A program made the translations under genes and the position numbers. The notes beneath the pieces are model-generated. The model saw only the letters and a list, made by a program, of their open reading frames with translations. It ran no database searches and was not told the DNA's origin. Shown here one piece after another: positions 18,850-26,681 of a DNA stretch of 59,063 nt. Numbering within the stretch: the first letter of the stretch is position 1; every line of letters begins with the position of its first letter. The DNA comes from Marinitenerispora sediminis. GTDB lineage: Bacteria; Actinomycetota; Actinomycetes; Streptosporangiales; Streptosporangiaceae. The stretch lies in contig NZ_QEIO01000013.1 of the NCBI RefSeq assembly GCF_003336425.1, positions 1 to 59,063 of the forward strand, read 5' to 3'.

Positions 18850-19668
18850 ATGGTCAAAAAATCTGACGGCGTTGCGCTGAAATTTGGCCGTACTCTACGT
18901 GAAACGCGGCGTTTGGCGGGAAAGACGCAAGAGCGTCTCGCCCGCGAAGTCGGCGTGAGCTCCTCGCATCTTTCGAACGTCGAATCCGGCTACAGGTTCC
19001 CGCCCTCCTACCTCGTCGCGTCGCTGGACAAGGCACTGGAGACCGGCGGGCGGCTGCTGCGGTTGTGGGAGCAGCTGACCGACAGGGGACGTCCGGCATG
19101 GCTGACCGCGCTGGCGGACTTGGAGCGCGAGGCGACGACGATCCTGGACTGTCAGACGACGCTCTTCCCTGGTCTGTTGCAGACGGAGGAATATGCCCGT
19201 GTCGTGCTCAAAGCGGCTGCGCCGTGGGCAAGCGCTGATTTTCTGGCCTCAAGCGTTGAAGCTCGATTGGGTCGGGGTCAGCGGTTCGTGGAGTCGGAGT
19301 CGCCTATCCTGTGGACTGTCCTCGATGAGATGATTGTGAAACGTTGCGTAGGATCACCCGAGATCATGCGGAATCAACTGTCTTGGGTGGTGGACCTCGT
19401 GGAGCGAGGGAGGGTGACAGTTCAGATCATCCCTGTATCGACGACCCACCATCCAGGGCTTGCCGGACCGTTCCGAGTGATCTCAGCTCCCGCGAACCCG
19501 GACGTGGTGTACGCGGAGAGCATTCACTCCGGGCAGATCATCGATGAGCCCACTGATGTAGCGCGGTACCGACTGGTGTATGGAGCCCTGCAAGCCGCAG
19601 CGCTGTCCCCACCACAGTCTCTCAGCCTGCTACGGAAAGAGTTGGAAGGTTTGCAAGATGAACCATGA
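18850..19668 (+). CDS. XRE-family regulator with DUF5753 domain
   Basis: A 272-residue regulator of the WhiJ-like kind. The helix-turn-helix spans about residues 10-65 (TQERLAREVGVSSSHLSNVESG), and the DUF5753 domain fills the rest, with the usual QTTLFPGLLQTEEYAR and ADFLASSVEARLGRGQ. The ATG at 18850 begins MVKKSDGVALKFG, the normal start for the family. Codon use is visibly less GC-biased than in core genes, as is common for such accessory regulators. It overlaps the first DUF397 gene by 11 bp. In Streptomyces such regulator/DUF397 pairs act together, often with an ATPase nearby, as here. Confidence 0.95.
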   Translation: MVKKSDGVALKFGRTLRETRRLAGKTQERLAREVGVSSSHLSNVESGYRFPPSYLVASLDKALETGGRLLRLWEQLTDRGRPAWLTALADLEREATTILDCQTTLFPGLLQTEEYARVVLKAAAPWASADFLASSVEARLGRGQRFVESESPILWTVLDEMIVKRCVGSPEIMRNQLSWVVDLVERGRVTVQIIPVSTTHHPGLAGPFRVISAPANPDVVYAESIHSGQIIDEPTDVARYRLVYGALQAAALSPPQSLSLLRKELEGLQDEP

Positions 19669-19858
19669 ATCGGCGACACCTCGCGGGTGGCACAAGTCGA
19701 GCTATAGCGGCAACCCCAGGCAGGAGTGCGTCGAGGTGCGGGAGACGCCGACCACCGCTCTCGTGCGTGATACGCAGAACCGGCGGGCTGGTCATCTGGC
19801 GTTCTCGATCCCTGAGTGGAGCGCGTTCATTGTGTCGGTGAAGCGGGACGAGATTTAG
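19658..19858 (+). CDS. DUF397 protein, first copy
   Basis: A 66-residue DUF397 protein with the hallmark WHKSSYSG near the N-terminus, CVEV and the VRDTQNRRAGHLAFS...WSAFI ending. DUF397 proteins are small partners of XRE/DUF5753 regulators. The ATG overlaps the regulator gene by 11 bp, so the two are co-translated. A second, diverged copy follows 17 bp later. Confidence 0.95.
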   Translation: MNHESATPRGWHKSSYSGNPRQECVEVRETPTTALVRDTQNRRAGHLAFSIPEWSAFIVSVKRDEI

Positions 19859-19875
19859 CTTCGGGAAGAGGTCTC

Positions 19876-20064
19876 ATGGCGTCCACCCCAGAGTGGCACA
19901 AGAGCAGCTACAGCGGCGGCAACGCCGGTGCGTGCGTGGAGGTCGCCGAAACCAACCGTGACGTCTACGTCCGTGATACGCAGCACCGCCACCACGGCCA
20001 CCTCGCCTTCCCCTCGACCGAGTGGGCCGCTTTCCTCCGTGACCTGAAACTCGGTCACCTCTGA
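19876..20064 (+). CDS. DUF397 protein, second copy
   Basis: A 62-residue DUF397 protein (WHKSSYSGGNAGACVEVAE, VRDTQHRHHGHLAFPSTEWAAFL). It is about half identical to the copy before it by eye, suggesting an old tandem duplication with separate partners or roles. GGGAAGAGG lies upstream of its ATG. A strong terminator follows its stop. Confidence 0.95.
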   Translation: MASTPEWHKSSYSGGNAGACVEVAETNRDVYVRDTQHRHHGHLAFPSTEWAAFLRDLKLGHL

Positions 20065-20074
20065 GACACGACCT

Positions 20075-20102
20075 GACGACCCCGGGCCCCTCCGGGGTCG
20101 TC
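20075..20102 (+). terminator. terminator after the DUF397 genes
   Basis: GACGACCCCGG and CCGGGGTCGTC form a perfect 11-bp stem with a 6-nt loop, 10 bp after the second DUF397 stop. It lies between convergent genes and could serve both. Confidence 0.85.
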
Positions 20103-20144
20103 ATCCCTCCGTTAAGCCGCCGCGGGCGCGCTCGCCCTCGGCAG

Positions 20145-20618
20145 CTACTTACGTTGAATCCGCCGCACCCCCTGCCCCGGCTTCCACAGTCGGACCACCA
20201 GGTACTCGTCGTTCTCCACCGACGTCACCACCACGTCCTCCAGCAGCAGCCGGAACAGGTGGAACGGCCCCGGCGGCGTGCCCGGAGTCCGGTGGCGCTC
20301 CAGCTCGTCGGGATCGGTGACCTCGATCGCCCGCCCCGAGAGCTTGGCGTCGCCGATCCCGGCCACGTTGCTGCCGTCGCCGGGGTTGGCGTGCAGCGCG
20401 AACCGGCCGTCGCGCTGCAGGTCGCGCGCCTTGACCGCGCCGGGCATCGATCCCAGCAGCAGGTGGCCCGCACGGAAGTCCACCTCGGTTCCGCTGACGC
20501 GGGGCGAGCCGTCGGAGCGCAGGGTGGCCAGCACATGGTGCTTCTCGGCGGTGAAACGCGCGTGCACCGCCGCGGCCAGTTCGGGCTGCTCGTCGGCGAA
20601 GGTCTGCCAGCTTGTCAT
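20145..20618 (-). CDS. pyridoxamine 5'-phosphate oxidase family protein (F420/FMN split barrel)
   Basis: A 157-residue split-barrel flavin or deazaflavin-binding protein. The pattern HHVLATLRSDGSPRVSGTEVDF, LLLGSMPGAVKARDLQRDGRFALH is typical of actinobacterial members, many of which use F420 or bind heme or FMN; the cofactor cannot be told here. The ATG at 20618 is chosen because the in-frame stretch before it overlaps an inverted-repeat operator. It is divergent from the DCC-family gene, and the inverted repeat between them may control both. Confidence 0.9.
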   Translation of the reverse strand: MTSWQTFADEQPELAAAVHARFTAEKHHVLATLRSDGSPRVSGTEVDFRAGHLLLGSMPGAVKARDLQRDGRFALHANPGDGSNVAGIGDAKLSGRAIEVTDPDELERHRTPGTPPGPFHLFRLLLEDVVVTSVENDEYLVVRLWKPGQGVRRIQRK

Positions 20619-20635
20619 GGGCCCCAGTGTCCAAC

Positions 20636-20664
20636 CGCTACCTGACATCCAGTGTCAGGTAGCG
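20636..20664. promoter_or_regulatory. 12-bp inverted repeat in divergent promoter region
   Basis: CGCTACCTGACA and TGTCAGGTAGCG are perfect inverted arms around a 5-bp spacer, 17 bp upstream of the flavin-protein start. This is a classic dimeric-repressor operator; no candidate regulator gene lies beside it. Confidence 0.8.
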
Positions 20665-20722
20665 CCCGCGGCCCTGCTCGGGTAGGACGGAGAACGACCC
20701 GCCGCACCAAGGGAGCCGCCAC

Positions 20723-21115
20723 ATGCCCAACCGCCCCACGCTGGTCTACGACGGCGACTGCGGCTTCTGCACCCGCAGCGTCCGCGCCGCCCTCCGGCTG
20801 CCGGTCGCCGTGTCGCCCGTACCGTGGCAGGCCGCCGACCTGCGTGCCCTCGGCGTGGACGCGGCGCGCGCCCGGCGGGAGGTCCTGCTCGTGGAGCCCG
20901 CCGGCCGGGTGCACGGCGGAGCCATGGCGGTGGCGGCGCTGCTGCGGCGGTCCCGGGGAGCCTGGCGGGTCCTCGGCACGGTGATGGCGCTGCCGGTCGT
21001 GCGCACGGCGGCCGGCCTCGTGTACCGGGCGGTCGCCGCGAACCGGCACCGGCTGCCCGGGGCTACTCCCGCCTGCGCGCTGCCGCGCGAGCAGTGGCCG
21101 GCCGCGCGGGACTGA
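20723..21115 (+). CDS. DCC-family thiol-disulfide oxidoreductase-like protein (DUF393)
   Basis: A 130-residue DUF393 protein. It starts with the family's YDGDCGFCTRSVRA, a thioredoxin-fold CxxC arrangement, followed by a helical middle and TVMALPVVRTAAGLVYRAVAANR, also typical. It may reduce or shuttle disulfides; no member is well characterised. The ATG follows AGGGAGCC. Confidence 0.92.
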   Translation: MPNRPTLVYDGDCGFCTRSVRAALRLPVAVSPVPWQAADLRALGVDAARARREVLLVEPAGRVHGGAMAVAALLRRSRGAWRVLGTVMALPVVRTAAGLVYRAVAANRHRLPGATPACALPREQWPAARD

Positions 21116-21200
21116 CCGCGGCTCCGGGAGCCGAGCACTGGTGGCCGCAGACGCCGACGCGGGCCCCCGAACCGGTCCGGGGGCCCGCGTCGGACCGGGC

Positions 21201-21512
21201 TCAGTGGTACTCGTCGCCCAGAGCGCGCCCGTTGAGCTCGGTCCGCCGGACCTCGGCCTCCTCCTCCGGCGTGGGCCGCGCGAGGAAGTCGCGCAGCGAG
21301 GTCACCGGGACGCGTTCGTTGATCTTGGTCCAGACGGTCTTGGTCGCGTTACTGACCTGGGCACCGACCAGACCGGCGGTCTCCTGCACGGCCGGGCTGT
21401 CCGCGATGCGCCGCGCGGTGCGCGCGATCTGCTCGTAGCGGGCCTTGCCCGCGCGGGCGCCCAGCACGTAACCCACGGCGAGTCCGGCGACGAAGGTGAT
21501 CCGGTAACGCAT
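21201..21512 (-). CDS. YtxH-like small membrane-associated protein
   Basis: A 103-residue protein with one N-terminal hydrophobic segment (RITFVAGLAVGYVLGARAGK) and a charged, helical remainder (RYEQIARTARRIADSPAVQE). This YtxH-like layout is common in actinobacteria and is linked in other bacteria to general stress, though its role is unknown. The ATG at 21512 has GAGAGGGA upstream; longer in-frame forms lack coding character. Confidence 0.85.
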   Translation of the reverse strand: MRYRITFVAGLAVGYVLGARAGKARYEQIARTARRIADSPAVQETAGLVGAQVSNATKTVWTKINERVPVTSLRDFLARPTPEEEAEVRRTELNGRALGDEYH

Positions 21513-21719
21513 GTGGTCCCTCTCGGCGTCGACGATCGATCCCAGGCTGAACGTTACCCGCTGCCCCACCGCCGTTCCGGCCGCCGCGCGCCGCCGCGGC
21601 ACGGCATCCCACGTGGGGCCCGTACCGCCCGGGAAAACCGTCACGAGCACTGCGGGCGGTGCGCTAACCTAGTGGATGTCGCCGCGGGGCAGAGGATCCG
21701 AGGGCGACGGTGAACGCGA

Positions 21720-21792
21720 TCCCGCGTAGCTCAATTGGCAGAGCAGCCGGCTGTTAACCGGCAGGTTATTGGTTCGAGTCCAATCGCGGGAG
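21720..21792 (+). tRNA. tRNA-Asn (GUU)
   Basis: The cloverleaf is complete: acceptor TCCCGCG/CGCGGGA, D arm with AGCTCAATTGGCAGAGC, anticodon stem GCCGG/CCGGC with loop CTGTTAA (anticodon GTT at 21753-21755), and T arm GGTTCGAGTCC. CCA is not encoded. A terminator follows. Confidence 0.98.
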
Positions 21793-21803
21793 CACAGAAC
21801 AAG

Positions 21804-21829
21804 CCCCACTGGTGATCCGGTGGGGTTTC
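21804..21829 (+). terminator. terminator after tRNA-Asn
   Basis: CCCCACTGG pairs with CCGGTGGGG (one G-U) around a TGAT loop and is followed by TTTC, 11 bp after the tRNA. Confidence 0.85.
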
Positions 21830-21854
21830 TTGCTGTCTGAACGAAGCTGATGCG

Positions 21855-22058
21855 ATGACACCGCGGGACAGGACGGTGCTCCGGCCCGATGACCGTTCGC
21901 AACTGGCCGAACGTGCTCGCGATCTGGCAGAACGCGCGCGGCGGGAGCGTGAGGAGGTACTGGACCAGATGGCGGCCGAGGCTGAGGAAGCGGGCTTGTA
22001 TGAAGCGACCGCTCTTCCTGAGAATCGCAGACGAGAACGACTAGGGCGTATCCGTTAA
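21855..22058 (+). CDS. small charged helical protein, 67 aa
   Basis: I do not recognise it. The peptide is almost wholly charged and helical (LAERARDLAERARREREEVLDQ), probably a short coiled coil, with a basic end. It starts at an ATG 25 bp after the tRNA terminator, with no clear ribosome binding site, and its 3' end overlaps the convergent LysR gene by 18 bp. It could be a genuine small protein or chance. Its place just downstream of a tRNA is where elements often insert. Confidence 0.45.
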   Translation: MTPRDRTVLRPDDRSQLAERARDLAERARREREEVLDQMAAEAEEAGLYEATALPENRRRERLGRIR

Positions 22059-23000
22059 ATCGGTCATCTGCTCACGGGTTACCCAGTCCGGGACCCACAC
22101 GTCATCCGGGGTTCGCGGCCCTGCGGTGCGCAGATGTTCGCGTAGCGCGGTCAGCACAGGGTGCTGCACTCCGCTGCGGGACAGCAGCACGTGCGGGTAG
22201 AGCGGGGTCGGATCATGCAACGGGATGCGCCGCAGGTCGTAGGTCTGGGGCCACAGGTATCGGTCCCCGCTGCCGACGAGGGTGGCCAGAGAGGCCGAGT
22301 CAGCCAGCGCGTCCATCAGGGCCTCGTCACCGAAGTTGGGGCCGAGCGCATCGATGCTCAGGCCAAAGTCCTTGGACAGCGCATGGTAGAACGCCGCCCA
22401 CTCCGTGCCGGGCCTGATCCCGGGGATCCAGATGCGGTGGCCGGCCAAGTCAGCAGGCCTGGCCCGGGGTGCGTCCGCCAACGGGTGGGCGGGCCCGACC
22501 AGGAGCTCCAGGGGTATGTCCAGGAGTCGTTCGGCGTTGATCCCGGCCGGGAGCTGTTCTGCCGGCAGGGCGCGGAAAGACGCGTCGACGGTTCCTTCGA
22601 GCACCGCCTGGGCGGCCTGGGCAGCGTTCTCGTTGCTTAGCGTGACCGCGTCCAGGTTCATTTGGGGGTGGGAGCGGTAGAACCGGTAGACGGCCTGGGC
22701 CGGAGCGATGCGCCGGTTGAGGACGTCGATGCGCAAGGGCCGGCTGCCGGGGCGCACGGCCTGCTCGGCCCGTTCGAGGGCCGTGAGCACCTTCTTGGCA
22801 TATGGCAGGAAAACCTGCCCGTCCAGGCTCAGCCTTGAGCCGCGGGAGGTCCGCACCAGGAGCGTGACCTCGAGGTGTCTCTCCAGGGCCGCGATCCGCT
22901 TGGAGACCGCCTGCTGGCTGATCCCGAGTTCGTCCGCCGCGGCCTGGAACTGGCCGGTCTCAGTGACGGCCACGAACGTCCGCAGCGCTTCAGCATCCAC
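22041..23000 (-). CDS. LysR-family transcriptional regulator
   Basis: A 319-residue LysR regulator. The winged helix occupies residues 1-60 (FQAAADELGISQQAVSKRIAALERHLEVTLLVR), and the effector domain the rest (about 90-300). It is divergent from a sugar or hexapeptide O-acetyltransferase gene, with an inverted repeat of LysR type (T-N11-A form) in the 90-bp gap. It therefore probably controls that gene in response to a small ligand. Confidence 0.95.
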   Translation of the reverse strand: MDAEALRTFVAVTETGQFQAAADELGISQQAVSKRIAALERHLEVTLLVRTSRGSRLSLDGQVFLPYAKKVLTALERAEQAVRPGSRPLRIDVLNRRIAPAQAVYRFYRSHPQMNLDAVTLSNENAAQAAQAVLEGTVDASFRALPAEQLPAGINAERLLDIPLELLVGPAHPLADAPRARPADLAGHRIWIPGIRPGTEWAAFYHALSKDFGLSIDALGPNFGDEALMDALADSASLATLVGSGDRYLWPQTYDLRRIPLHDPTPLYPHVLLSRSGVQHPVLTALREHLRTAGPRTPDDVWVPDWVTREQMTDLTDTP

Positions 23001-23015
23001 GACTTCAGCTTACTT

Positions 23016-23034
23016 ACACAACGATTGGTTGTGT
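23016..23034. promoter_or_regulatory. LysR-type operator
   Basis: ACACAAC and GTTGTGT are perfect 7-bp arms around GATTG, starting 16 bp from the LysR start codon. The shape fits the family's T-N11-A box. Confidence 0.75.
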
Positions 23035-23090
23035 CTGGTGGTTCGTGCGATTGTTTGACCGTGCGTTCTGTGGGGTGGTGGGATCAGTGC

Positions 23091-23642
23091 ATGTCTACAC
23101 GCACAGAGCAGGTCATATACGTCCAGACGCCCGAATTCACGCGCCATGCGGAGCGAATCATGGAGGTGACCGACGCGACCTCTCGGCTGAACGTGCTGCC
23201 GTTCGGTGACAGCGAAGGTCGTGCTGAACTACTTTCTGTTGTGTTCGGTGGTCCGCTCCCGGAGTCGGTGACGATCTACCCGCCGTTCTTCACCGAGTAC
23301 GGGCTGAACACGACGTTCGGTGAGAACGTCTTCGTCAACCAGGGATGCACGTTCATGGACAAGGGCGGGATCCACATCGGCAACGGTGTCATGATCGCGC
23401 CGAAGGTCAGCCTCATCACCGGGGGGCACCCTCTAGCGCTCGCCGAGCGCCGCGAGTACCTCTCCTTCGCCCCGATCGTCATCGAGGACGACGTCTGGAT
23501 CGGAGCGGCTGCGGTGATCACGCAGGGAGTGACCATCGGTGCTGGTGCCGTGGTCGCTGCAGGCGCCGTGGTCACACGTGATGTTCCTGCCCGCACCCTG
23601 GTCGGGGGAACCCCCGCCCGCGTGATCAAGACGATCGACTGA
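23091..23642 (+). CDS. sugar O-acetyltransferase, LacA/Maa type
   Basis: A 183-residue left-handed beta-helix acetyltransferase. The helix carries the hexapeptide pattern (VFVNQGCTFMDKGGIHIGNGVMIAPKV, IVIEDDVWIGAAAVITQGVTIGAGAVVAAGAVV), with the catalytic histidine in ITGGHPLA. Relatives acetylate maltose, galactosides or nodulation sugars from acetyl-CoA. The ATG at 23091 gives the normal length; the open frame upstream overlaps the LysR gene and is not coding. Confidence 0.93.
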   Translation: MSTRTEQVIYVQTPEFTRHAERIMEVTDATSRLNVLPFGDSEGRAELLSVVFGGPLPESVTIYPPFFTEYGLNTTFGENVFVNQGCTFMDKGGIHIGNGVMIAPKVSLITGGHPLALAERREYLSFAPIVIEDDVWIGAAAVITQGVTIGAGAVVAAGAVVTRDVPARTLVGGTPARVIKTID

Positions 23643-23745
23643 GTTCGGCCGGGTCACCGGCCCGGGGTGCCGGAACGCTGTTCAGGATGCCGGACACGCG
23701 GAGAACAGTCGTCGGCGCCGTGTGCACGTCTTCTTGACGCACGAT

Positions 23746-24720
23746 CTACGGCGATCGGAGGGCGTGCTGCCGGTATTCGCTGGGTGGCATGCCGTAGGCG
23801 GTGCGGAAGGCGCGGCTGAAGGCGGCGGGGTGGGGGAAGCCCCAGCGTGCGGCGATGTCGGCGATGGGTTCGGTGGCGAGGGCGGGCTCGGCGAGGTCGC
23901 GGCGGGCGTGTTCGAGGCGTTGCTGCCGGATCCAGTCGGAGACGGTGGTGCCGTTGTCGTGAAAGAGCCGGTGCAGGTGGCTCGGTGAGATGTGGTGGGC
24001 GGCGGCGATGGCGGCGGGGTTCAGGCCAGGCTCGGTCAGGTGCCGCTGGATGAACGCCTGGGCCTGCAGGAACACCGTCCGCCGGCGCGTTTCCGGCTCA
24101 AGTGCGGACTCGTTCTCCAGTTCGTGGGCGAACAGCGCGGCGATCAGGTCGGCCACCGTTGCCTCCAGGCGCGGACCGTCGGCCGGCGGGTAGCGGTCGG
24201 CGTCCGTCGTGACCTGGATGAGCAGACCGGTCAGCAGAGCGGCGATGCCGTCAGTGCTCGGCACCGGGCGCCCGATGAACCGGGCCGCCACAGCCGGCGG
24301 CAGCGGGACCCGGTCCTTCGGGATGATGGTCGACAGCACCCGCACCGGGCCGTTGCCGTGGTCGAGGTGCATCCGGAACGGGGTCGCCGAGTCGTTCGGG
24401 TGGAAGTGACCTGCGGAGAACACCGTCTCTCCGGTGTCCCCGGTGATGGCGAGGGTGCCGCTCTGGACCAGGTTGAGGAAGTACCTGTCGGGGTCGGACT
24501 GCCGGACCAGCCGGGGCGTCCGCACGATGGTCATGGGCTGGAAGAAGGTGGTGTACACCCCGGTCGTGCCCAGGCGCACCTTCCGGTATCGCGCCCGATA
24601 GTCCGGTGCATGCTCGCTGGTGGCCCGGAGCGGCGCGAAGGCGTCGACCAGCACCGCGTTCCAGTGGTCGAGCCGTTCGTCACGGGGCAGGTCGTCGGTG
24701 TCGATCCAGGCTGTGTGCAC
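23746..24720 (-). CDS. AraC-family transcriptional regulator
   Basis: This 324-residue protein has an N-terminal AraC-binding-like cupin domain (about 25-190, with MTIVRTPRLVRQSDPDRYFL) and a C-terminal pair of helix-turn-helices (about 220-320, ending in the hallmark SRAFRTAYGMPPSEYRQ). The start is GTG at 24720 (VHTAWIDTDDLP), which matches the family's usual beginning; the frame stays open some 450 bp further but is Pro/Arg-rich and noncoding there. No target gene is adjacent. Confidence 0.9.
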   Translation of the reverse strand: MHTAWIDTDDLPRDERLDHWNAVLVDAFAPLRATSEHAPDYRARYRKVRLGTTGVYTTFFQPMTIVRTPRLVRQSDPDRYFLNLVQSGTLAITGDTGETVFSAGHFHPNDSATPFRMHLDHGNGPVRVLSTIIPKDRVPLPPAVAARFIGRPVPSTDGIAALLTGLLIQVTTDADRYPPADGPRLEATVADLIAALFAHELENESALEPETRRRTVFLQAQAFIQRHLTEPGLNPAAIAAAHHISPSHLHRLFHDNGTTVSDWIRQQRLEHARRDLAEPALATEPIADIAARWGFPHPAAFSRAFRTAYGMPPSEYRQHALRSP

Positions 24721-25227
24721 GCGGGTCCCCGGCTGTCTCGGCGAAGGAGGCGGGATGGCCTCGGGCGGCGCCGGCGCCTTTTGTGCTCGCCTCCGCCCGG
24801 CAAGGATTCCAAGATAGGGCAACCGCGGCAAAGCGGGAGGGGCGCGTGTTCCTTCCCGGCCGAGCGCGCGGGCGGCGGGCATGGCGGCCGTGCCCCACCC
24901 CTCCTGGGGAGCCGGACCCGCTCGGGCCGTGCCCCGGGCGGGGCCGGCCGCTCCACCGCGACCGCCCGCCTGCCGCGGATCGACCGACCGGCCGGACGCG
25001 CGACGATCCTGCGGACGCGGAACTCCCGCCACCGGGGCCGTGCGGCCGACCGAGGCGCACCGGACGGCGGGCGGACCGAGCCGGACGCCGCCGGACTCCG
25101 GCCCATGTCCGAACCGGGCAGCGGCGGACCCGTTCCCGCGCCCGACACCCGCGTTGCCGCCCCGTCTCATGGTGGGTCCCGCGCCGGGCCCGGGGGACGG
25201 CCGGAGCCGCGGGCCGCGAGCGCCCTG
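24721..25227. other. 507-bp region without a convincing gene
   Basis: Long open frames on both strands are Arg/Pro/Ala-rich shadows of high GC content. No motif, start with ribosome binding site, or conserved family was seen. Confidence 0.6.
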
Positions 25228-25826
25228 CTACGGCTGCCCGACCGCCGCCCGGGCCGCCTCCTCACGCGCGGCCCGCGCCTCCTGGAGCAGGGCGACGGCG
25301 ACCGAGCCGAACACCGCCGCGCCCGAGAGCACGCCGGACACCAGGTCGATCGCGGCCACCGGAGCGCCCAGCGCGTACAGCGTGAACCCGGCCAGGCCCA
25401 GGAGCACCAGGACCGCGCCGAGCACATGGAAGTGCGCCATCCGCCAGATGACCGCCAGCCCGAAGAAGTGCGCTCCGACGACGAACGCGATCCAGGCGAT
25501 GTTGAGCTCCGGGGCCCCAGCACCCGGACGAGCACCTGGATCCCCCCGACCAGCGCGACCGCCTCGGCTGCCACGAGCAGCAGGTAGCGCCGCTCGGCGA
25601 ACCAGGCGCGCCCCGCCGTGTCCGCCGGCCCATCCGGTCTGCGCAGCCGTAGGACGGCCACCGCGAGCGCCACGGCGCACAGCACACCCGCGGCCCGCAC
25701 CCCGAGCGTCCAGCCCGCACCGAACCGTGCCGAGTTGACCATGACGAAGACGAGACCGAACACGATCGCGATGAAGGACCCGGCCTGGATTCCCTGGGCG
25801 CGCGACCGAACTGAGGGGGAAGTCAT
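25228..25826 (-). pseudogene. integral membrane protein interrupted by a single frameshift
   Basis: Two consecutive frames form one protein of about 199 residues. From the ATG at 25826 the first half runs MTSPSVRSRAQG, with two or three membrane segments, to LVRVLG. Near 25515, in a GGGGCCCC run, the frame shifts and continues ELNIAWIAFVVGAHFFGLAV through further segments to the stop at 25228. One extra G would restore the frame, so this may be a sequencing error in a homopolymer rather than a broken gene. The family looks like a conserved actinobacterial membrane protein of unknown role. Confidence 0.75.
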
Positions 25827-26681
25827 ACGCCGCATGCTCCCACGACCGGCCAGCGCTGTCCCTGTTGGCCTCACCTGGGGTTTCAACCGTGACGGACCGG
25901 AGCGGAGGGATCGCCGACCGCGCATGCGGTGGAGCCGCGAGGGCGTCCCGCCGGTCTCGATGGCCCCGTCGCAGCGTCCCCTGAGCGGCACCCGGAGGGC
26001 GCCTTCGGCCTGCTCCGTGGCGGCTGATGGCCGGCCGCCGTCCCGCTCGGGACACGTCCGACCAGCCGCGCCACCACCGCACGCGAAGTCGGCCGCCACC
26101 GCACGGACGATGCCCGGGGCATGCACCACCGCTCCAGCTGCCCCCACCACGCCCCCGAACCCCACCGATGCCGGACAGCAGACCGGGCGGCCGGGGGCCA
26201 GCATGGGGCATCGCGCCTCCGCGCCGCGCGGCCACAAGCGCAGCACCGCCCTCCCCGCCCACGGCCCGTCCCCGCCGCGCCGGACCCCGGCGCACACGAC
26301 ACCGCCGCGGAGGCCAACGGCGAGCTCCTCCGCATCGGCGTGGAGCAGCCCGGCCGCAGCCCTGGCATCGGCGACCGCGGGTTCCTCGGCCGCGCCGCGG
26401 GCGGGAGATCGCCTGAGCGTTCGCACGCGCTCACAGGGCGGGGCCAGGTCCTCGGTCGGTGGCCGCGGAGCAGCCCGGCGGAGCACTGTCGCGTCGAGCT
26501 CCGGCACGCGCCGCGGTGGGGCGTCCGCTGGCGCGCGCGTCGTGGGCAGCTGCTCGTCCGGTGCGGTGCGCGTGCCCCGCCACGCCGGTGCCGCAGTGCG
26601 CCCCGCCTCGCGGCCCCGATGCGCGATCCCGGCGGAGACGGCGCCGTGCGGTCCGGGGACCGCCGTAGCGGTCCCCACCGA
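25827..26681. other. 855-bp region without a convincing gene
   Basis: This lies between the broken membrane gene and the siderophore ATPase gene. Open frames exist on both strands, but none has a recognisable motif, ribosome binding site or balanced composition. It may contain long-decayed sequence. Confidence 0.55.

Noticed and set aside
24721-25170. N-terminal extension of the AraC regulator
   Set aside because: It is low-complexity Arg/Gly/Pro sequence; family members start near the GTG at 24720.
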